Assembly: GCA_028691965.1 (NCBI GenBank)
Contig: JAQUYE010000016.1
Coordinates: 1 to 44,128 of the forward strand
Direction: 5' to 3'
Length of the DNA: 44,128 nucleotides
Source: Paludibacter sp.
GTDB taxonomy: Bacteria > Bacteroidota > Bacteroidia > Bacteroidales > Paludibacteraceae
Both the position numbers and the translations under genes were made by a program. Positions 40,801 to 44,128 of the stretch are shown here, piece after piece. Position 1 is the stretch's first letter, and each line of letters opens with the position of its first letter. The notes under the pieces were generated by a model. That model was not told the DNA's origin and searched no databases. It worked only from the letters and a program-made list of their open reading frames with translations.

Positions 40801-42096
40801 CCACAGCACGCCGGCATGATCTTCGAGGGCAGAGATAACTATGTCGGACGAAAGGGAAGAGGGATTATTGTTGTCGTGGCGAAACACCCTGAAGCTTCCC
40901 GTTCGTTTGTTGTAACGCAACAAGCCACTCCCGTTGGTACCTATCCACAGATTCCCCTTCGAATCTTCCAGCAAGGTATTACAGTCTTTGTTCTCCAGCA
41001 GCGGGTGTTCGAAAAAGAACAGCGGTGACTTTTCAAACTTAAACATCCCGGGATGATAGTAGGATACTCCGTTTTTGTAGGTCCCTACCCACATAATTCC
41101 TGTCGAATCGGAGTGCAGGCTAATCACCGAGTTCTGGCTAATAGAATTGGGATTTGCCGGATCATTAAGCAGTACTGTCATCTCACCCGACTCCTTATCA
41201 TAGATATTAATGCCACCATGGTCGGTAGCAATCCACATCCGCCCTTTGTCGTCCTGCTCAACGTCGCGCACAAAGTCGGTCGTAATAGCACGGTCGCTAC
41301 CCGATATAAAATCCTTACGATCGGAACCGAAGAACTGCCATTCGGAACGAGCGAAATTGTAGTACAACACGCCTTTATCACCGATGCCGGGAAATACCCA
41401 CGGACACCCTTCACGATCGACAAACAAATTCTTGGAGACACTGGCTCCGACTGCCAGCTCACCTACCCTGCGGGTACGGAAATCGACGGTTTGACTACTT
41501 TCGTTAAAGCGTTCGAGCAGACCCGAGGAGTGCAGCACCCAAAATGCCTTCTCGGTAGCCCGCAACCCGATTAGTTGCCCCATCGACAAACCATTGCTGC
41601 CGGTCGATTGCGGATAATGCACCAGCTTCTTCTCGTTGACTATATACTTATAAATACCGGTTGCCGGATCACAGAAATAATAACTCTTGTCGGGTCCAAT
41701 CTCAACCAGCGATGGGGTGAAGTGAACACCCATGGGGCGCAGCAGCTGACCGAGCTGACGGACAAAGCGCTCCCGACGAACTGAATACACCACATAGTCG
41801 GGATTTCCCCGTATCCACAGGTCGCCGTTCACATCTTCCTGAATCTCCGGGATGGCATTATAGAGCAGACTGGTAGTATCATTTTTATTCGCTTTGTACA
41901 CCCTTACCCTGTATCCATCGTACCGGTTAAGACCAAAATTAGTTCCAAACCACATAAAGCCCCGCGAATCACGAAAAATACTTTCAATCTGGTTGTTCGA
42001 CAAGCCCTTTGTATTGTCGAGCCGCGAAAAATAAAAGCTTTCCGCCGGAACAGAAAGAGGGAGAAGTATAAGAAGAAAAATGAGAAGGTGTTTCAT
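37897..42096 (-). CDS. Hybrid two-component system regulator (HTCS)
   Basis: Start at ATG 42096 (MKHLLIFLLILLPLSVPAES), 1399 residues; the longer frame begins inside the -7 box. Order: signal peptide; two seven-bladed propeller regions built from Reg_prop repeats (FRDSRGFMWFGTNFGLNRYDG, DSKGNLWIGTNGSGLLRYN and others, about 25-680); a Y_Y_Y domain; one membrane segment (WWAFVVYGLAVLYLVRLIV); a histidine kinase with His869 in ISHEFRTP and ATP-binding motifs; a receiver with Asp1199 in ISDVMMP; and an AraC-type DNA-binding domain (about 1295-1399). HTCS proteins sense oligosaccharides in the periplasm and activate nearby glycan genes. It is divergent from the GH31 gene, the probable first target. 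Confidence 0.94.
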   Translation of the reverse strand: MKHLLIFLLILLPLSVPAESFYFSRLDNTKGLSNNQIESIFRDSRGFMWFGTNFGLNRYDGYRVRVYKANKNDTTSLLYNAIPEIQEDVNGDLWIRGNPDYVVYSVRRERFVRQLGQLLRPMGVHFTPSLVEIGPDKSYYFCDPATGIYKYIVNEKKLVHYPQSTGSNGLSMGQLIGLRATEKAFWVLHSSGLLERFNESSQTVDFRTRRVGELAVGASVSKNLFVDREGCPWVFPGIGDKGVLYYNFARSEWQFFGSDRKDFISGSDRAITTDFVRDVEQDDKGRMWIATDHGGINIYDKESGEMTVLLNDPANPNSISQNSVISLHSDSTGIMWVGTYKNGVSYYHPGMFKFEKSPLFFFEHPLLENKDCNTLLEDSKGNLWIGTNGSGLLRYNKRTGSFRVFRHDNNNPSSLSSDIVISALEDHAGVLWFGTFMGGLNRYDNEQFVRYQPRVTDASSLSNKSIYGIVEDPQHRLWIGTLGGGVDMLNAERTGFTHFNTGNTPGLSSDFVLSMSSAGGNPVYLSTASGIDLLNTATMKICPVFADTLLKRQLADDIIIHSLVDTRNLLWIATDNGINVYDAQRDELNYIGRADGLPSEQVVSFVEDRDGNVWVGTRNGLACVYIKRAADHPGFEFHVAAFDHNDGLVNSIFNQNAVYKSNTGEIFFGGTKGYMSFNPSAIRFNTTAPVPRITGLQIGNEEIMPAKKFRSRVVLDESVTHKQKLVLHYNEKNFTLSFSALSYIHPEKNHYRYMLKGLDEEWIESPAGVASYSNLGQGSYELIVYASNNDNVWSKEPLVLEIVVKPPFWFSWWAFVVYGLAVLYLVRLIVRWNLRKQQREFENEHKIREAKQLHEMDEMKFRFFTNISHEFRTPLSLIINPVEKLKQEIRNEEQAGLLEIIHRNASNLLELVNQLLDFRKLDVQKDTLNCSVGDVVTFVRDICYSFTELATKKSVNFLFSSSLTELRMEFDPEKLRKIVYNLLSNAFKFTPDGGKIEIQLSLLQQLNDENKQLKIVVSDTGIGIPEKDRVRIFERFYRVENADNSNHTGTGVGLHIVSEYVSLHGGEIVVESEVGKGSIFTVLLPARQQVHQEVISRNAGQSTAVTAAPQQPDIPEQASGQSTISSDSIDEIGETCDEKAMKQADHGKQPLMLIVDDNDDFRNFIVSLFRADYRILSAEDGEKALKLTLSKLPDLIISDVMMPVMDGYEFCRRLKADIRTSHIPVILLTAKTGDENKYIGLEAGAEDYISKPFRTELLTLKVSRLVDRQKQKHDQFRRKVAINPSEIEITSMDEKFVKKAVALVEANIGNTDFLVEDLCREMAMSRVYFYKKILSLTDKTPSEFIRFIRLKRAADLLEKSQLFVNEVAYQVGFNDPKYFRKYFKEEFGMSPNEYKKQFD

Positions 42097-42135
42097 TTCA
42101 GGTAGTTCGAATAGAAGGATACTAACAAATCTGTA

Positions 42136-42143
42136 CAAATATA
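42136..42143 (-). promoter_or_regulatory. -7 box for the HTCS gene
   Basis: TATATTTG on the minus strand, about 40 bp before the ATG at 42096. The -33 region has no clear TTTG. Confidence 0.4.
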
Positions 42144-42272
42144 AAAAAATCCCTCCTACTTTTATACTCAGTTAACAAATACCTCCCCTTCCAATAACAT
42201 TTCACCCCTATAGCTTATCATACGCCCACGGTTATGATAACATTTACCCGAACTTAAGCCAACCACTCCCTC

Positions 42273-42280
42273 TATCTTTG
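42273..42280 (+). promoter_or_regulatory. -7 box for the GH31 gene
   Basis: TATCTTTG on the plus strand, 37 bp before the ATG at 42317. The lack of a good -33 box suits a promoter needing HTCS activation. Confidence 0.45.
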
Positions 42281-42316
42281 TAATGCTGAATTATAACACC
42301 TTTAAATTTTTTGCTG

Positions 42317-44128
42317 ATGAAATTCATGAGAAAGTACAATCTGCTGATTTTGCTTGTTGTAGTACTGATGTCGGCGTGCAGTACGCCCGGTTTTAAGAAA
42401 CAAGCCGACGGAATCAGTGTGAACCTGAAACCAACCGCTGAAAACGGAGTCCGAACACTTCGGCTTCAGGTGATTACCGACGATATCATTCGCGTAATTG
42501 CCAGTCCGGAAAAACAACTTAACGAACGGGAGAGTCTGATAACCGTACAACCCTTACCCGGCAGCACCAACTGGGAAGCCCGGCAGCAGGGCGACTCCAT
42601 CATTCTATCGACACCCACACTCAGTGCTATTGTTTCCCTATCCTCAGGAGCCGTGAGTTTCACAAACCCCGACGGAACCATCCTGCTACAGGAACAATAC
42701 GGCGGAGGAAAAACCTTCGAACCCATTACTATTGAAGGAAAGAAAGGCTGGTCGTTTCGACAGGTATTCGAATCACCTGAGTACGAAGCCTTCTACGGAC
42801 TTGGTCAGCATCAGTCGGACGAGTTCAACTGGAAAGGCCGTAACGAGGAACTTTTTCAGTACAATACCAAAGTTACCATTCCTTTTATACTTTCCAGTAA
42901 AAACTACGGCTTGTTGTGGGATAACTATTCGCTTTCCCGTTTCGGTAATCCGCAGCCCTACTCCGACCTGGACGAATTGTTCAGGGTATACGATAAAAAC
43001 GGGAAAAGCGGGGGACTGACAGCAACCTATATGGTCAACAAAGACCCTTCAACTATTTTCGTAGAGCGTCAGGAAAGCAAGGTGGATTATGAGAACCTGG
43101 AAACCATTAAAAACTTCCCCAAGGATTTTCCTTTTATAAATGCAGCCATCCGCTGGGAGGGAGAGATCGAACCCAGCGAAAGCGGCATCTACCGGTTTAA
43201 CCTCTATTATGCAGGATATACTTCGGTGTATATCGACGATAGTCTGGTTGTAAAAGAACGCTGGCGTACCGCCTGGAATCCGAACAGCTATAAGTTTGAA
43301 TTAGCCCTTAGCGAAGGTCGTCGGCACAAACTGCGCATCGAATGGCAACCCGACGGTGGTGCATCGTACATCGGTCTGAAAGCCTATTCGCCCGTGCCCG
43401 ACAGTGAACAGCAGAAGCTTTCGATCTGGTCGGAGATGGGTCCTTACATGGACTACTACTTTGTACGCGGTGATAATGCTGATGAAGTAATCAGCGGGTA
43501 CCGTACCATTACCGGCAAGGCTCCCATCATGCCCAAATGGGCAATGGGATTCTGGCAGAGCCGCGAACGTTACAAAACACAGGACGAGCTTCTGGGTGCA
43601 TTGAAGGAATTCCGTCAACGCAACATTCCGATAGATAATATTGTACTCGACTGGAACTACTGGCCCGAAGATGCCTGGGGTAGTCATGATTTCGACACCG
43701 AACGCTTCCCCAACCCCAAGGCAATGGTCGATTCAATTCATGCAATGAACGCACGCATCATGATCTCGGTATGGCCTAAGTTCTATACTACCACTCAGCA
43801 CTTCAAGGAATTTGAACAAATGGGCGCCATGTATATGCAGGCTGTAAAAGACAGTATCCGCGACTGGGTAGGACCGGGCTATGTGGGTTCGTTCTACGAT
43901 GCCTACTCCAAAGAAGCACGCGATCTGTTCTGGAAACAGCTATATACCAAACTCTATCCCCTGGGTATCGATGCCTGGTGGATGGACGCCAGCGAACCCA
44001 ATGTACGCGACTGTACCGATATGGATTACCGTAAGGCACTGTGCGGACCTACAGCCCTTGGCCCATCGACCGAGTATTTCAATGCCTATGCCCTGATGAA
44101 TGCACAGGCTATCCACGAAGGACTTACA
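42317..44128 (+). CDS. GH31 family glycoside hydrolase with PA14 insert, probable alpha-xylosidase (3' end cut)
   Basis: The frame starts at ATG 42317 (MKFMRKYNLLILL...) and stays open to the last base: 604 codons, no stop. It is a lipoprotein (lipobox near MSAC). An N-terminal GH31 beta-sandwich (EAFYGLGQHQSDEFNWKG) is interrupted by a PA14 domain (about 271-358: GEIEPSESGIYRFNLYYAG). Then the catalytic barrel begins, with MPKWAMGFWQSRERY and the nucleophile Asp557 in DAWWMDASEP. PA14-containing GH31 enzymes with this motif include alpha-xylosidases from xyloglucan loci. The acid/base residue and the C-terminal part lie beyond the window. Confidence 0.88.
   Translation, partial: MKFMRKYNLLILLVVVLMSACSTPGFKKQADGISVNLKPTAENGVRTLRLQVITDDIIRVIASPEKQLNERESLITVQPLPGSTNWEARQQGDSIILSTPTLSAIVSLSSGAVSFTNPDGTILLQEQYGGGKTFEPITIEGKKGWSFRQVFESPEYEAFYGLGQHQSDEFNWKGRNEELFQYNTKVTIPFILSSKNYGLLWDNYSLSRFGNPQPYSDLDELFRVYDKNGKSGGLTATYMVNKDPSTIFVERQESKVDYENLETIKNFPKDFPFINAAIRWEGEIEPSESGIYRFNLYYAGYTSVYIDDSLVVKERWRTAWNPNSYKFELALSEGRRHKLRIEWQPDGGASYIGLKAYSPVPDSEQQKLSIWSEMGPYMDYYFVRGDNADEVISGYRTITGKAPIMPKWAMGFWQSRERYKTQDELLGALKEFRQRNIPIDNIVLDWNYWPEDAWGSHDFDTERFPNPKAMVDSIHAMNARIMISVWPKFYTTTQHFKEFEQMGAMYMQAVKDSIRDWVGPGYVGSFYDAYSKEARDLFWKQLYTKLYPLGIDAWWMDASEPNVRDCTDMDYRKALCGPTALGPSTEYFNAYALMNAQAIHEGLT

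Noticed and set aside
1-44128. tRNA, rRNA or other structural RNA genes
   Set aside because: Reading both strands I found no cloverleaf or conserved rRNA segment; a tRNAscan/Rfam search would be decisive.

Overview
This 44 kb window reads as chromosomal DNA from a member of the Bacteroidales. The evidence is the promoter style (TTTG-like -33 and TAnnTTTG -7 boxes before many genes), lipoprotein leaders, a SusC/BtuB-type TonB receptor paired with a surface lipoprotein, a one-protein hybrid two-component regulator (HTCS), a NUDIX-type AraR regulator, and a C-terminal type IX secretion sorting signal on the CotH-like protein. The genus cannot be fixed from this sequence alone. I see no tRNA, rRNA, insertion sequence, integrase or CRISPR array.

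Layout. 1-7.7 kb: the end of an unrecognised gene, a tocopherol-cyclase-like protein, an outer-membrane barrel, a lipoprotein/barrel pair on the minus strand, then rmuC, a short cation-efflux membrane protein and a CDGSH iron-sulfur protein. 7.7-17.8 kb: three very large minus-strand genes in one apparent operon. In order of transcription they are a DUF4062-STAND-helical-repeat NTPase (1553 aa), a two-TM TrkA-N channel-like protein ending in a RyR domain (665 aa), and a triple-AAA protein (1104 aa). The block is bounded by a strong intrinsic terminator on each side. It is the best candidate for an undescribed system: a STAND sensor/switch, a ligand-gated membrane effector and a CbbX-like remodelling ATPase.

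17.9-22.9 kb: hexuronate catabolism (uxaB-uxaA) divergent from an AraC-type regulator, then an EamA-family exporter. 23.0-24.0 kb: a MEMO-like protein whose usual histidines appear to be lost. 24.0-31.9 kb: an L-arabinose regulon. galM, a sodium-solute symporter and araR run leftward; araD, araA and araB run rightward. Two near-identical 17-bp palindromes at the divergent promoters are good AraR operator candidates. 32.0-37.6 kb: a secreted CotH-family protein, then a TonB receptor and a DUF5074/YncE-like propeller lipoprotein resembling BtuB/BtuG.

37.6-37.9 kb: an intergenic 22-bp tandem repeat in which each unit is self-complementary. 37.9-44.1 kb: a 1399-aa HTCS regulator divergent from a GH31 alpha-xylosidase-like enzyme with a PA14 insert that runs off the window end. 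The sugar genes (hexuronate, arabinose, probable xyloside) fit a plant cell-wall glycan lifestyle. Domain positions were counted by eye; no alignment or database search was possible.
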